In this document: piece after piece, positions 10,525 through 22,229 of the stretch
Layout of the letters: every line of letters begins with the position of its first letter
Position numbering within the stretch: position 1 is the stretch's first letter
Source: Shinisaurus crocodilurus
Lineage: Eukaryota; Chordata; Lepidosauria; Squamata; Shinisauridae
Direction of reading: 5' to 3'
Length of the DNA: 64,000 nucleotides
NCBI GenBank assembly: GCA_021292165.1
Contig: CM037879.1
Location: forward strand, 245,211,797 to 245,275,796
Translations under genes and position numbers: made by a program
The notes under the pieces: model-generated
What the model was told of the DNA's origin: nothing
Seen by the model: the letters and a program-made list of their open reading frames with translations, nothing else
Database searches by the model: none

Positions 10525-11735
10525 TATTAGCATCAGGGTAACCTCCCTTGTGGACTGTGGGAATGCTGTGGACATTATATATCTGGACTTCAGCAAAGCT
10601 TTCGACAAAGTGCCTCATGATATCCTGATTAGTAAGCTAGCTAAGAGTGGGCTAGATGGAACAACTATCAGGTGGATCCACAATTGGCTACAGAATCGGA
10701 CTCAAAGAGTGCTTATCAATGGTTCCTTCTCAAACTGGGGAGAGGTAACGAGCGGGGTACCACAGGGCTCGGTCCTGGGCCCGGTGCTCTTCAACATTTT
10801 TATTAATGACTTGGATCAGGAGGTACAGGGAATGCTTATCAAATTTGCAGATGACACAAAGTTGGGTGGAACAGCTAATACTCTGGAAGACAGAAACAAA
10901 ATTCAAAGTGACCTCGATAGGCTGGAGCGCTGGGCCGAAAACAACAGAATGAAATTTAATAGGGATAAATGCCAAGTGCTGCACCTAGGGAGAGGAAACC
11001 AAATGCAGAGTTACAGAATGGGGGACACTTGGCTCAACAATACTACAAGTGAGAAGGATCTTGGAATTGTGGTAGATCACAAACTGAATATGAGCCAGCA
11101 ATGCGATGTGGCTGCAAAGAAGGCAAATGCAATTTTGGGCTGTATTAATAGAAGTATAGCTTCCAAATCGCGGGAAGTGATAATTCCCCTTTACTCGGCA
11201 CTGGTTAGGCCTCATCTTGAGTACTGCGTCCAGTTCTGGGCACCTCACTTTAAGAAGGACATAGACAAACTGGAGAGGGTTCAGAGGAGGGCAACAAGGA
11301 TGATAAAGGGACTGGAAACAAGGCCCTATGAGGAGAGACTGAAAGAACTGGGCATGTTTAGCCTTCAGAAGAGGAGACTGAGGGGAGATATGATCGCACT
11401 CTTCCAGTATTTGAAGGGATGTCACACAGAGGAGGGCAAAGATCTCTTCTCGATCATCCCAGTTTGCAGGACACGGAATAATGGGCTCAAGTTACAGGAA
11501 CCTAGATTCCACCTAAACATCAGGAAAAAGTTTCCTGACTGTCAGAGCAATAAGACAATGGAATCAACTACCTAGGGAGGTCGTGGGCTCTCCCACTCTG
11601 GAGGCATTCAAGGTGCAGCTGGACAGACATCTGTCAGAGATGCTTTGACCTAGATTCCTGCATTGAGCAGGGGGTTGGACTCGATGGCCTTGTAGGCCCC
11701 TTCCAACTCTACTTTTCTATGATTCTATGATTCTA
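10525..11735 (+). mobile_element. CR1 LINE, 5'-truncated, with RT/ORF2 C-terminal half and 3' tail
   Basis: CR1 ORF2 encodes an endonuclease plus reverse transcriptase that copies the element into the genome. Only the RT part from IIYLDFSKAFDKVPH onward is present. Visible motifs are GVPQGSVLGPVLF, the catalytic FADDTKL and the C-terminal LYSALVRPHLEYC. The open frame is 10520-11575. One extra A in the run near 11524-11529 shifts the last part (compare the copy at 40440). The copy ends in the CR1 hallmark ATTCTATGATTCTA at 11735. It shows only about six differences per kb from the copy at 40440-41443, so both inserted recently. Confidence 0.93.
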
Positions 11736-12486
11736 GGGTAAGAGAAGCAAACTCCATTTTATTTCTTTAGTCATGATGGTGTCATGAATTGAGTTTAAAA
11801 TGCAAAACTGCACGTGCTCAGAGTAGTTTTCTCTCTTTTTTTTTAACTGGTTGGCAAACAGTTTTGTTTCTTTGCTCTAACATATCAGCAATGTAGAAGC
11901 AGTTGTGAAGCATGGAATGGTGGGGGGTGGGAGAAGAGAAATGTTAGTTGTGTGCTTAACAGAAGTAATGCATATGGCTATCTAAAGCCAACACACACAC
12001 ACACACAAAACCATAAAGTCCAGGGACTAAAATGACCCAGCTGCACCACTGGGCTGACTCACTCTAGTATTTTAGAAATATGACAAATACCTTGTTCAGA
12101 AAGGCATTTGCTTTAAGGTAATACTTAGAACTGTCTTAGAAGTCTTTGCTGGCTGTTTATACCATAAAAATGTCTATATTAGGATACACTCATGTACATC
12201 AGGAATCTCCCAACTTTGGCGGCATATTTGGCAATTTGAGAAACTGTTCTGGGCACCACCACAAAATGGCTGCCATGGGAGTTGTGGCTAATTACAAAGG
12301 ACAAGTAACCTGCCCAAAAGGTGGATTCTGAGCCCCAACATGCAAAACAACTCCTTTGAATCCAGAGCTTTCTGACAACAAAAACCTACTTCACAGGCAG
12401 CAAAATCTTTCTCTCTCCATCCTCACCTCTCTTTGCCAGCCTACTCATTCCCTTTCCCCTATCTCTTTTTCTCTCACACTCCAGAT

Positions 12487-12487
<1 letters not shown>

Positions 12488-12521
<34 letters not shown>
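12488..12521. repeat. (CA)n microsatellite
   Basis: An uninterrupted CA dinucleotide run of about 17 units. A shorter one lies near 11990-12006. Confidence 0.95.
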
Positions 12522-12523
<2 letters not shown>

Positions 12524-12529
12524 CTCCCT

Positions 12530-13700
12530 TCTTCTCCATGCAAGCACATGAAAAACCACTCTCTTTCAGGATCCCTCCAAAATCCTCACTCTTGATGGAT
12601 CACCTCTGATCCCTTTATCTGGTCCCACTTCTTTCCCTCACACACGTATACAGCCTCCATCTATTCAAACATACAAACACACAACTCACCCCAGCCCCAT
12701 CTCGTTGATCCCAGCTGGCCCTTCCAGCCCTGCCACCGGCTTCCTGCTACTTTTCCAAGCACCCTCCCTGCTGCTTCCTGCCCTCCTTAGCCCCCACTGT
12801 TCTCTCTAGCCCTCCCCACTCCCAGCTTACCAGACAACAGCAATAGGCTATCTTTTTCTACTTCTTTTTCTTAGTTGCTGAGCATACTGTGCAGGTAAGT
12901 GTTGGCCTGCAGCCTGCCACCTTCATTTCCTAAGGATGTCTCTGAACCCCGTGTGTGGGCCAGAGGCATTCATGGAAAATGAAGGTGGCAGCAGCTGAAG
13001 GCCCTCACTTTGCTTTGAAGCAACCCCACCTGTCGGCAAGATCATTAAAAAAAATAAAACTGGGAGGGATAGGACACCTCAGCAGGGGCCAAGGAAGGTT
13101 TATGGTGGTACATTGGAGCCCATGGGCACCAGGTTGCCTACTGCTTTTAAATGCTTATGAAGAAACAACATTGAACTCAGAGGGAGGGAAATACTCTTAT
13201 CCCTCTGTAAATATGAAAAGGCTCAAACTGATTGCCTTTTGTTGGCAAATTTGTTTTTATTTGCTTTTATCCTCCATAGTCCTGGCTTTTTAATTGCAAA
13301 CCACCAAGAGAATCCTATGATCATAAGTTTTAATAATAAATGAGGGAACTATACACAGTTCACCATACAGCATTATTACCGTAGATAGGCTTAAATTCAG
13401 TTCATACCATCAGTATGCTCATCTGCCAGGTATACATGTCCCTGATATTCAGATAAAAACTAAGCAAACTCCTACAGCAAAAGGTTGGTGTCTGTATGAG
13501 GAAAAGAGGATTCTGGGAGCTACAGAACATATATTAGCACTATACCTGAATAAGCATGAATTGAGTTGATCTAAGACAGCTGCAATCCTTCATTCAGCTA
13601 TGCCCAAATACAAATTAAAGGACTTACAAAGAATTACTCACAGCACACCAAGCAACACAAATATTCTTTAACCTATAGACCTAGGTTCTTATTCTACAAG
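12530..13700. other. Intergenic stretch without identified elements
   Basis: A CT-rich section (12600-12850) is followed by ordinary AT-rich sequence. Open frames are short and show no family resemblance. I see nothing supportable here. Confidence 0.5.
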
Positions 13701-13710
13701 ACCTTATGTA

Positions 13711-13952
13711 TTGGCTACACTGTGGCATAGTGGTAAGTGTGCTGGACTAAGACTCGGGGAATCTGGGTTCTAGTCCCTGCTCGGTCATGAAACTCACTGG
13801 GTGACTTTGGGCCAGTCACTGCCTCTCAGCCTAACCTACCTCACAGGGTTGTTGTGAGGATAACATGGAGAGGAGGAGAAGGACTATGTAAGCCGCCTTG
13901 GGTTCCTTGCAGGGAAAAAGGCGGGGTATAAATATAATAAATAATAAATAAA
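13711..13952 (+). mobile_element. Sauria-type tRNA-derived SINE
   Basis: The tRNA-like head has an A-box-like (TGGCATAGTGGTAAGTGTGC) and a B-box-like (GGGTTCTAGTCCC) pol III promoter. Next comes the conserved body 'ctcagcctaacctacctcac' and 'gggttgttgtgaggataa', then the tail GGCGGGGTATAAATATAATA with AATAAAT repeats. This arrangement is diagnostic for squamate Sauria SINEs, which are moved by BovB-type RTE LINEs. Confidence 0.88.
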
Positions 13953-14787
13953 ATACATATTCCCAAATGACTCATCAGGTAGATTATGGATGCCATGTTT
14001 CAAGTGATTTGCTCTACAGGTGTTATTTAAATAAGCAGTAGAACTTTGAGACTTAGAATAGCAGACTTTTTTTTTTGCAACTCACCTTAACTAAAAAGGT
14101 GATCACTGATGAAGAGATGGAGGAAAAGGAAAATGCTATGCTGGAATCCTGTGCAGACTTACTCAGAAGTAAGCTATTCTGAACATACAGGGACATAACT
14201 ATTCATTTGTATACACCTACTCAGTTAATTACTTGTTTATGTTTTGTTTTTTAGTTTGTGTTTTTTCCCCCTCAGAACACTGTAATAATAAATTTCCTTT
14301 TTAAAAGCCAAGGAAATTAAATGATAAAAAACCTGCCAGTTTAAGAAATTGAACCTTAAGCTGATGCCTTAACAGATGTGCCCCATGATGATAAGTAATG
14401 ATGTTGTACAATGTCACAAATAATGCTTGCTTACAAGCAACAAACAGGCATGGCAATCACAAGAGGATTCCTGTAAGGCTCAGATCAGATGCTTCATAAA
14501 GCAATACAGGACCAGCTCAACGTGGGGCATCTTTGCTAGTCTCAGGAACTCCATCCTCTCCATCGGGATTTGGGTCTGAAAGACCAAGGGAAAGTTTGGG
14601 TGCATGGAATGTAAGTTGTAAGCAAGCACAATTTGCGCAATATAATTACTGATCACATGGCATGTCTGTTAAGGTATCAGCCTAAGCTTCCAATTTCATG
14701 GCTTTGTGGAGCTTGAGCCAACATGAGATAGCCTTAACTCTACTCTTAAACCAGCAAGTTTTTTTTATCATTGAATATACTTGTAAC

Positions 14788-14933
14788 CAGTGCTTTTTTT
14801 CTGGAGAAAAAGGTACCGGAACTCTTGGATTACATTTCCTCGGGAGTAGATGGCGATTAAATTGTAATGCAATTAATAGAAGAAAAGGTGCTGGAACTCA
14901 GTTCTGGTGAGTTCCACCAGAAAAAAAGCCCTG
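14788..14933. mobile_element. hAT-type MITE with 8-bp target duplication
   Basis: The terminal inverted repeats CAGTGCTTTTTTTCTGG and CCAGAAAAAAAGCCCTG are flanked by the direct repeat CTTGTAAC at 14780-14787 and 14934-14941. The internal arms (ggtaccggaactc / gagttccacc) also pair. The 8-bp duplication and CAG...CTG ends point to hAT. No coding capacity. Confidence 0.85.
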
Positions 14934-14949
14934 CTTGTAACTCAGGACA

Positions 14950-15065
14950 ACACTTCATGCATCTGATGAAATGAACTGTAATCCACCAACGCTTATGCCA
15001 TAATAAAGGCACCACAAGACTTTGTTATTTTTGCTGCAACAGACTAACACTGGGACCCCTCTGGG
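14950..15065 (+). repeat. Dispersed repeat fragment ending in 'cagactaacac...cccctctgg'
   Basis: The sequence runs 'gatgaaatgaactgtaatcc', 'cttatgccataataaag', 'gccacaagactttgtt', then 'acagactaacac'. A related piece is at 23190-23350. It is a family common in amniote genomes that I cannot name with confidence. Confidence 0.5.
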
Positions 15066-15954
15066 AGTAAGCAAGTGGTGCTTTTCATGGCATAGAACTA
15101 AACATTGTCTCCTGCTAACAACTACATTCCTGTTAAAGTTCAGTTCAAAAGTGGGGAACCCTATTTTGCATCACCACATAGCACCAGCTCAGTGTCACAG
15201 CTCCAGCACTGCACCTGTGGAAGGGACTGCCATCCTGCTTCAGTAGCCACTTCTGCTTGCTCTGACACAAGCTGGTCAGTTAAAAGCACTTGTATTGAAC
15301 AGTGGCATGCCCACAAATAGAGAAAACAGCAACTGCTCAACTCCCGTAATCGTAATATCCTATCCAGACAATTTCCCTAGTTAACACCAGAGGAAGTTAC
15401 CAATTTGCTTCTGAGCCCAGTTCAAGGTGCTGGTTTTGACCTAGTTAACACCAGAGGAAAAGCACCAATCAGGATGCCTCAATACTACTTCTGCAGTGCT
15501 GGCAACACCTAACCCATTTCTGAGACTCAACGTTATTGAAACAATTGGTTTTAAATAGTCTCTTCCAGGGTTACAAAGAGAAAATATGACAAGTGCAAAG
15601 TAAAAGCAGATACCTGCCTGCGCAGAGAGAGAGAGAGAGTCACCACAGCAAATCGTCTTGATCCACTGGTAAAAAAAGGCCAGTGTGCTTCATCCAGAAT
15701 GGAAACATGTCTGAGTAACAACTGGATTTCCAGAATGGTAGATCCAGCATTTCCCCCTTTCTAGCTCCCAGCAATCTTAGCTGCAGCTCCAACCATCACC
15801 ACATCACTGCGGAGCCTAATTTGAATGTCTGCAGACCCCTCCTCCCCATTCCCATCTTGGGACTCTGAACATGCAGACACTCTGGACACACAGACACCAT
15901 CAAGTCAGATTTTTTTTGCTTCCCTATTCCTACCCACCCCACCCTTGGCCAAGC

Positions 15955-16100
15955 CTGCTTTTTGTAACATCTTGTCTGATGAAGAGATCTGGAGATCTCA
16001 GAAGCTTTCACAATTTTTGTGATCTTTTGGTTGATGTAACGAAAGTATTGCACTAATATGGACTGTGGAATTTTTCTTGCAATCAAGAAGGCTACCTTTG
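15955..16100 (+). repeat. Dispersed repeat fragment ('gatgaagagatctggagatc')
   Basis: The stretch reads 'gatgaagagatctggagatc', 'cagaagctttcacaattttt', then 'gttgatgtaacgaaagtatt'. It recalls the 3' part of a retroelement related in layout to 14950-15065. Class unknown. Confidence 0.35.
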
Positions 16101-16198
16101 TTTTTGTGTGTGTCTGTATCTCTGTTGCAAAATGTGTTGTTTCTGGTGAGCAACCCTTTCAGGTTGGGTGGCTGTCCGTAAGGAAGTAGAGGCCTACC

Positions 16199-16330
16199 AG
16201 CTAAGCAGGGTCAAGCCTGGTTATTACTTGGATGGGAGACCCCTCCTCTAGTTTCCTGCATTGAGCAGGGGGTTGGACTCGATAGCCTTGTAGGCTCCTT
16301 CCAACTCTATGATCTATGAAATCTATGAAA
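16199..16330 (+). mobile_element. 5S-rRNA-derived SINE with CR1 tail, 5'-truncated
   Basis: It begins inside box A (AGCTAAGCAGGGTCAAGCC), keeps box C (GGATGGGAGACC) and then the CR1-like tail to CCTTCCAACTCTATGATC. The 5' truncation is what target-primed reverse transcription produces. Confidence 0.8.
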
Positions 16331-17167
16331 TTAACCAAGGTCTGTGAGAGAGAAGCATCATTGCCCAGGATGAGTTGTAGCAGATTGCTGATGATACATA
16401 TGAGTGGTTTTGGCTGGTAACGGTAGGTGACAAGTGGACTTCTGTTGTTTTCTCTTTTGGATCTGTCCTCTAGTAAATAGTTCTGGGTCCCAGTCTGGCC
16501 CTGTTGATCTGGTTTTTTCACTTCATTCAGTGGGCTTTATAGTCTAAGAAATGCCTGATTAAAATCCTTAAGTTGTGAGTGTCTGTCTGACGAGTTTGAA
16601 CAGATGCAGATGTATTATAGGGCTTAGCTGTAGACAGTGGATTTTGTGGTGTGTTCTGCGTAGAAGCTAGAGGCATAGTGGTCTGTAGGTTTCCGATATA
16701 AGGTGGTTACTCACCAATAACAGACCTCACAATGGAGATACAGACACAGAAACGAGACCCTGTGGTAGACCCAGATGCCAACTCTGCCCCCATATATCTA
16801 CTCTGGAAACACTATTACAGGACCTAATAATACCATCCACAACCTCAGGGATTCATACGCTTGGTCATCATCCAAAGTGTTACATGCCGTCATTTGTCAG
16901 TAATGCCCTACTGTAGGGGTGGGGAACCTTTTTTGGTTCTGAAGCCCTACCTGCACTGATTACATCTTCTCCACCCCACCCATTTTACCTTTCTCTGTGC
17001 AGAGAAAGAGCCATGGAGAAAGAGACTCTGCCAGCACTTAGAGTGGCCCCTCCAGGCGCTGGCCAAGTTGGGTGCTTCCTTCATGTGCCACCCCAGCTGA
17101 TGTGGTGAGCAGCATATGAAGGGTCACCCGGCTGGCGCCTGGAGGAGCAACTCCTCCAGGTGCCACA

Positions 17168-17570
17168 TACATCGAAAACTGGGAAGCTCTGGCCCATGAA
17201 TGATCTAAATGGAGGTTGGCCTTTCACAAAGGTTCCATGGACTTTGAAGAAGCCCGAGTGCAAGCTGAAAGGGAGAAACGTGCTAAACGAAAAGCGCGTC
17301 AAATGAATCCTTTACAGGACCATCTTCCATCTGGTAACCTGTGTCCTCACTGTGGGAAGCTGTGTGGATCTAGAATTGGCCTCCACAGTCATTTACGGAC
17401 CCATCACTAGAGTCTACCCATCACAGTCATTTACGGACCCATCACTAGAGTCTACCCATCACAATTTTTTAGAATTTCCTCCTTTTATAATTTTCTTTTT
17501 GTAATTTTATCCTGGAAGACAATCTTACTCGTTCACGAGTAATCGCCTACTACTACTACTACATTGCATA
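17168..17570 (+). mobile_element. LINE ORF2 C-terminal fragment with C2H2 zinc finger, nested in a hAT element
   Basis: Starting at ATCGAAAACTGGGAAGC, this fragment encodes the last part of a non-LTR retrotransposon protein. A basic stretch rich in Arg/Lys is followed by a C2H2 finger, CPHCGKLCGSRIGLHSHLRT. It matches the 3' part of 41526-42232 closely. The 3' end is a (CTA)n tail near 17552-17565. The finger belongs to the retrotransposon and not to a host zinc-finger gene. I cannot fix the LINE clade. Confidence 0.8.
17384..17459. repeat. 38-bp tandem duplication inside the LINE fragment
   Basis: The unit starting CACAGTCATTTACGGACCCA occurs at 17384-17421 and again at 17422-17459. It repeats the end of the zinc-finger frame and the stop. 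The related copy at 42115 onward has one unit, so the duplication arose in this copy. Confidence 0.9.
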
Positions 17571-17861
17571 CCTGCTTCTCATGCCACACTAATTGGGACA
17601 GTGTACGGTGTGAAGGGGAACCTCGATAAATGATTGAAGAGAAGAGAAGAGTGGGGATTCCTCTCCCCTTGAAGCAGTGTGCAAAGAGGAATCCTCATGG
17701 AGGGGTGGGTGGGGTCTGGGGAAGGGAGGGTCTTAGAGGACTCTGCAGCAGGACAGATGGGGACCTCTGTGGAATGCAGTCTGCCTGTGGGCTGGAGGTT
17801 CCCCATCCCTGCCCTACTGCATTCCACATAGGCCAAACAGAGCAGTCTCTAAGGATCAAAG

Positions 17862-18397
17862 TGTTAGGTTTTGCATAGGCAGAACGAGATTACCACCTGA
17901 CATCAGGATTATCACCTGACATGGAGGTTGTCTCTTGAGATGAAGTACACAAGGCCTCTAGTCACGAGACATAGTCTCAAGGTGATATGACTCAGCAACC
18001 TTGGGACAGATTTGGGGTAAACATGTTGATGAATAGGTTATACAACTGGGGTGAGTAATATCCTATTTATAGGTGCAGAGTCTGTGGTATAAAGCTAACA
18101 CACTTGTTGATAGCTTCACTCCTCTTCTCCTTCTCGTCTCCTCTCGTCTCGACTCGACATGTTTCTTGTTCTGGACTTCACTCCATCTAGCCTTACCACT
18201 GGGGTATTGGATTTGAGTCTGCAATGATGTAGTGAGTAAGAGATGCATTGCTTGCCTTAATCCCATGTAATTGGGTCTTACAAATAAACTCTTTAATCTT
18301 TATTAACTGCTGTTATCTCCTCCTTCCGCCTGCGTGACTGGGACTGAGGGTCACTGGCTAGGGAAGCTTTTGAACCCAGGTCAGTCCAGCTCTCGTA
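17862..18397 (+). repeat. 5' LTR of copia-type copy 1
   Basis: The LTR begins TGTTAGGTTTTGCATAGGC. A TATA-like GGTATAAAGC near 18088 marks the promoter, and AATAAACTC near 18283 looks like the polyadenylation signal. The 3' end has mutated from ACA to GTA. Confidence 0.88.
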
Positions 18398-18400
18398 TCT

Positions 18401-18414
18401 GGTTATGGGCCCAG
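18401..18414 (+). other. Primer-binding site for half initiator tRNA-Met (copy 1)
   Basis: GGTTATGGGCCCAG is the reverse complement of CTGGGCCCATAACC, the anticodon stem-loop of initiator tRNA-Met. Internal tRNA priming of this kind is a known feature of copia-like elements and differs from 3'-end priming in gypsy elements and retroviruses. Confidence 0.85.
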
Positions 18415-19821
18415 ATAATCAGCAGAGATAAGATTGTTATCTCAGATGGGCAGATAAGCCCACAGAGACGCAGTACGGAGAAATTCAGCAGTTATAGGGT
18501 TAAGAGAAATGTTTACTATTTGTAAGAACGGTTTGTAAATAACTGGGAAGGCGATGTATGTTGCTAGAGTTGGATGCTGATAACAGCGGCTTGGAATGCA
18601 GCACAACTGAAGAATGCAGGACAGAGAGACGGAGGATTTTTCGTTTTGGAAGCAGCTGGAACGGAGGTGCCGGTTCGGGCAGCTACTAGGCTGAAAAGTG
18701 AACAACGCTGGACACAAGGATTTCGTTTTCCACAGCTTGCTGGAGTGATTGTTAAGGAGCTGTATCGGGCAAGGAAATATCTCCAGGAGGCTCTGTGTCT
18801 ACTCATTTGAGTCAAGGCTACAGCAGGAGGATCATATTTCTTTTACAGTTTGCTTCTTCACTCAGCAGCGGATCAGCTATCTTTTGCATTGTATCAACAA
18901 GTGGCTTGGATTACAAATGACGTGGATTACGTCTGACGTGGGTAAAGCATCTGGAGCGTCATGTCGCAGCAAAGTCACGTGTGACAGGAACGTATCTTGG
19001 GAAACTTGATACTACACGGGAGGCTGTATCAAACCAGCGGAGGCGTGGTTTTAAAACAGCAGGAGAAAAACAGCGCGGCAGTATTGAACAGAGAAAGTTG
19101 TGCTTAAAATGGGAAGCTGTTCTTCATTTTCTTCATGTGGGATCACAGAAGAAGGAGCTTGAAATCAGCAGGGGTGCTGCTGATGGGAAAAACTTTGTGT
19201 TTTAACCCAGGACATAACAAAATGCACATTATTTTGTTGTAAGCAGAAGCAGTGGATTGTTTAAACGAAGCTTTCTGTGTTGGACATGAATAAGCAGGAA
19301 GAGGACTATGCAAATTGTCAGGAGTTTAACAGTCATGTTTTTTGAAACTGTATTTCTTGAAAGTTTGGATAACTTGGATTCAAGAAAGTGTAATATATGC
19401 TCTTTGAAATGTCAGGAAATGTACTGAATGTATATGACTTGAGTATATTGGATTTTTCTGTAGCAAAATGTAGAATACTGAATTATTAGGTATGTTTATA
19501 TGGCAAAGCTAAGAGATGGATTATTTCTTTTATATTGTAATGATGTAAATAAAGAAATGGAAAGTTGTACTGATGCAACTATAAAAAGTTAAATGCTTAT
19601 ATGTATGACATGTACATGCATGCATATCACATGATGTTTGATCATTTAGATTCACAGGCTTGTGAAAGAAAATGCAAACTATGTTTGGGAAAGCATTTGG
19701 AAAACTGTAATTTTCACATGAAAGGTAATTTTGTGCACATATACAAGGGATGCTAGCTTCAACAGGTAAACTGGAAGGCAAGCTGTAAAACCAGTTCATT
19801 TCATTTCAATTTGTTCTTGGT

Positions 19822-19917
19822 GATCTTGTGGGTACTCTGATGGTTTTTAGAGGAAAGGCACGTTATTTCATGATGTTAATTGATCAATACACGAGGTACA
19901 GGTTGTGTACATGTTAG
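19822..19917 (+). pseudogene. Copia-type integrase remnant (copy 1)
   Basis: Thirty-one codons stay open and include the stretch ARYFMMLIDQYTRY, which fits the start of the integrase catalytic core. They end at a TAG (19915-19917) that is shared with copy 2. An upstream CKLCLGKH-like piece (about 19660-19700) recalls the integrase zinc-binding end. The sequence is non-functional. Confidence 0.6.
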
Positions 19918-21212
19918 ATAGAAAACTGGAGTATTGAACAAAGTCAAGGTGTTTTGTGCTTGGATGGGAAACAAGCATATTACCCATGTTACCTATTTCT
20001 TTTGAGATAAGGGGGAAGTTCAATTCAGTGCATGTTTTGATGCATTTCTAACAGGATGTGGTATTGAACACATGGATTGTGTGGAAGATTAAACAAACAC
20101 TCAGAAGAGGTGATACTAATTTGGTTAATGAGGTTTGGGTAGAAGCTCTTAAATGTTTTAATTATGTACATGATAGAAGTTTTAGTTCTGTGATGAACTG
20201 TACACCTTATGGAAAGTAGTGTAGAAGGAAGAATCTTCTGGAGAAACATTTCAAGATCTTGGATCTGATATGTAGGTACATACACCTCAAAGTTAGAAGA
20301 AATCTGTAAGGGAGCTTACATAAGATTTTTCTAGAAATGAGAATATTGTGTTTTACATGAATAACACTTGGATAGTGAGATTATCTAGAAGTGTTGAGTA
20401 TAATGCTGAATGGAAAGGTGAGATCATTTTTCAAAATTAATTCTGTTAATGCAGGAGATGCATCAAGGTCAGAGTCAGAATAGAAAAGCATTTGCTGAAA
20501 GACAGTGAGGTAAATTTGACAACTCTGATACACATTTGGTTTAGTGGAGACTAAACAAATGATTGTTCATCATTGGTGCAAATTTATTGGAGCAGGAACC
20601 TGATAGCTGATGAGGTAAGGAACAGGTGAGTCAAACAACCTGTGAGATATCAGGATGAATTTGCAGGAAAAGCCATTTGAAACTTCAAAATTTCAAAGAG
20701 GTGAAAAATTGTCTGTTAAGGAAGCTGAACCATAGCTTCAGGCTATGCAAGCTGAGTTGAATTCTTTGGATAAAGAACAAAACATGGAAGCTGGTAAAAG
20801 AAACAGCAGTTCATGGAACTCATTGTTACCAGATAGATTTTTTAGGTGAAAACTAACCAGACTGAAAAAGGTTATATGAAAAATAGCAAGATTGGTTGCT
20901 TGTGATTTTGCTCAGAAAAAGGAGCTGGATAATCATAAGATGAGTGCAACAACAATTTGCTTTGGAAACACTTAGACTGATGTTTAAGAATGTGGAAAGA
21001 TGTATAAATATTTCACAGTTGGAAATATTGGAACATAAGCATTTTAAATGAGAGGAAGTCTTTGGAAAACTGTCTGAGAATTTTCTATAGAAAAGCTAGA
21101 ATCAGCTGGAGGCTGGAATTCTGTTTGAACTCAAACATTGCTGAATTGAGATTTGCACAGAGAGGCAGATCAATGTTTGTTTGTTAAACAGGAGGAACAG
21201 GGACATAGACTG

Positions 21213-21429
21213 TATGTACTTTGTTAAATGGATGATCTATTGTTTTTTCTGGACAGATAAAAGCAATATGATATAATTAATCCAGGGTTTGGAATTTCAT
21301 TGAATTGGAACTGCTTGGTGGTGGATCAACTGTTTATTTGTAAATAGAAGTTGAAGAAAAACCAAGAGGGCAGTACTTACTGCAACAAACCAGAAAAGTC
21401 ATGGATGTGATTGAGAATTTTGGAGATAG
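21213..21429 (+). pseudogene. Copia-type reverse transcriptase remnant (copy 1)
   Basis: A TAA stop (21225-21227) stands just before MDDLLFF (21228 onward), which occupies the place of the RT catalytic Asp-Asp motif. Downstream, in another frame, 21302-21429 reads ELLGG...IEVEEKPRGQYLLQQ and FGD, like the connection after the RT palm. Another stop interrupts this stretch. The same breaks occur in copy 2. Confidence 0.6.
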
Positions 21430-22229
21430 TTAACTCAGTGCGAGACTCCAAATAGTTGAGGATTTTCAAGCACATGCTGATGGAAAAGCAGTTTGAATGC
21501 TACACAGAAGCATTGGGCTGTTGAGCTTCATTGTACAAGCAACAAGGCCAGGTATTGCTGTCAGTGTAATAGGCAGGCTGTTAGACCAACAGGACGTGCT
21601 TTGAGAGCTCTGAAAAGGAGTTGAGTGTTATCTGGAGGGAACATCATACTTCAGACTAAGATTTACAAGTCAGAGCACAGGTGGCTTACAGATTCACAGA
21701 AATGCCAGTTGTGGTTGTGATAGTAAGAACAACAAGAACACACCTGAAGTTTGTTATTTTTATAACCATACTTTGTTTGATTTTGTAGAAACAATCATCT
21801 AGAGGTTAGAGTTCAACTGAAATTGAACTGAATGCATTGTATTATGTATTGTGCTATTATGCTATTGTAAAGCTTGAATAGTTATTGCATTTGTTTAAAT
21901 AGTTTAAATTGTTAAAAAATGTTTAAATGATGCTGGGATTGATGTGAAAAACCTATTACAGTTTTTTCAGGAAACCAAGGCAGGATTGCTATGCTGCAGG
22001 CAGATAGTATTACACAACGTTTTGGGTTTGCAAATAAAACTGTGTCATGAGGAGGGATACATCAGAAGTGATTTGATGGTGGTTCAAATTTCTGGCAGGT
22101 AAAGTCATTCCTGCAAAAGCTTTTTTATCAAAGTCCATAGATGAAGGAACAGCATCAGATGTCAACAAAGCTGTTGCTGTTGTATGAGGTAAATAACCAC
22201 GTTCTGTGACAAATGCAAAAGCAGGGGGA

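Larger units (their letters stand above)
16914..17811. mobile_element. hAT-type element with 8-bp target duplication, host to a LINE fragment
   Basis: The ends TAGGGGTGGGGAACCTTTT and GGTTCCCCATCCCTG are inverted repeats. The direct repeat CCCTACTG flanks the unit at 16906-16913 and 17812-17819. The inside holds a LINE piece (17168-17570) and no transposase, so it is nonautonomous. Confidence 0.82.

Noticed and set aside
17216..17410. C2H2 zinc-finger frame that could be taken for a host transcription factor
   Set aside because: The same finger ends the longer LINE frame at 41530-42147, so it is the C-terminus of a retrotransposon protein.
18574..18810. Small frames shared by both copia copies near the 5' end (gag candidates)
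   Set aside because: They are short, differ in frame between the copies and show no gag zinc knuckle.
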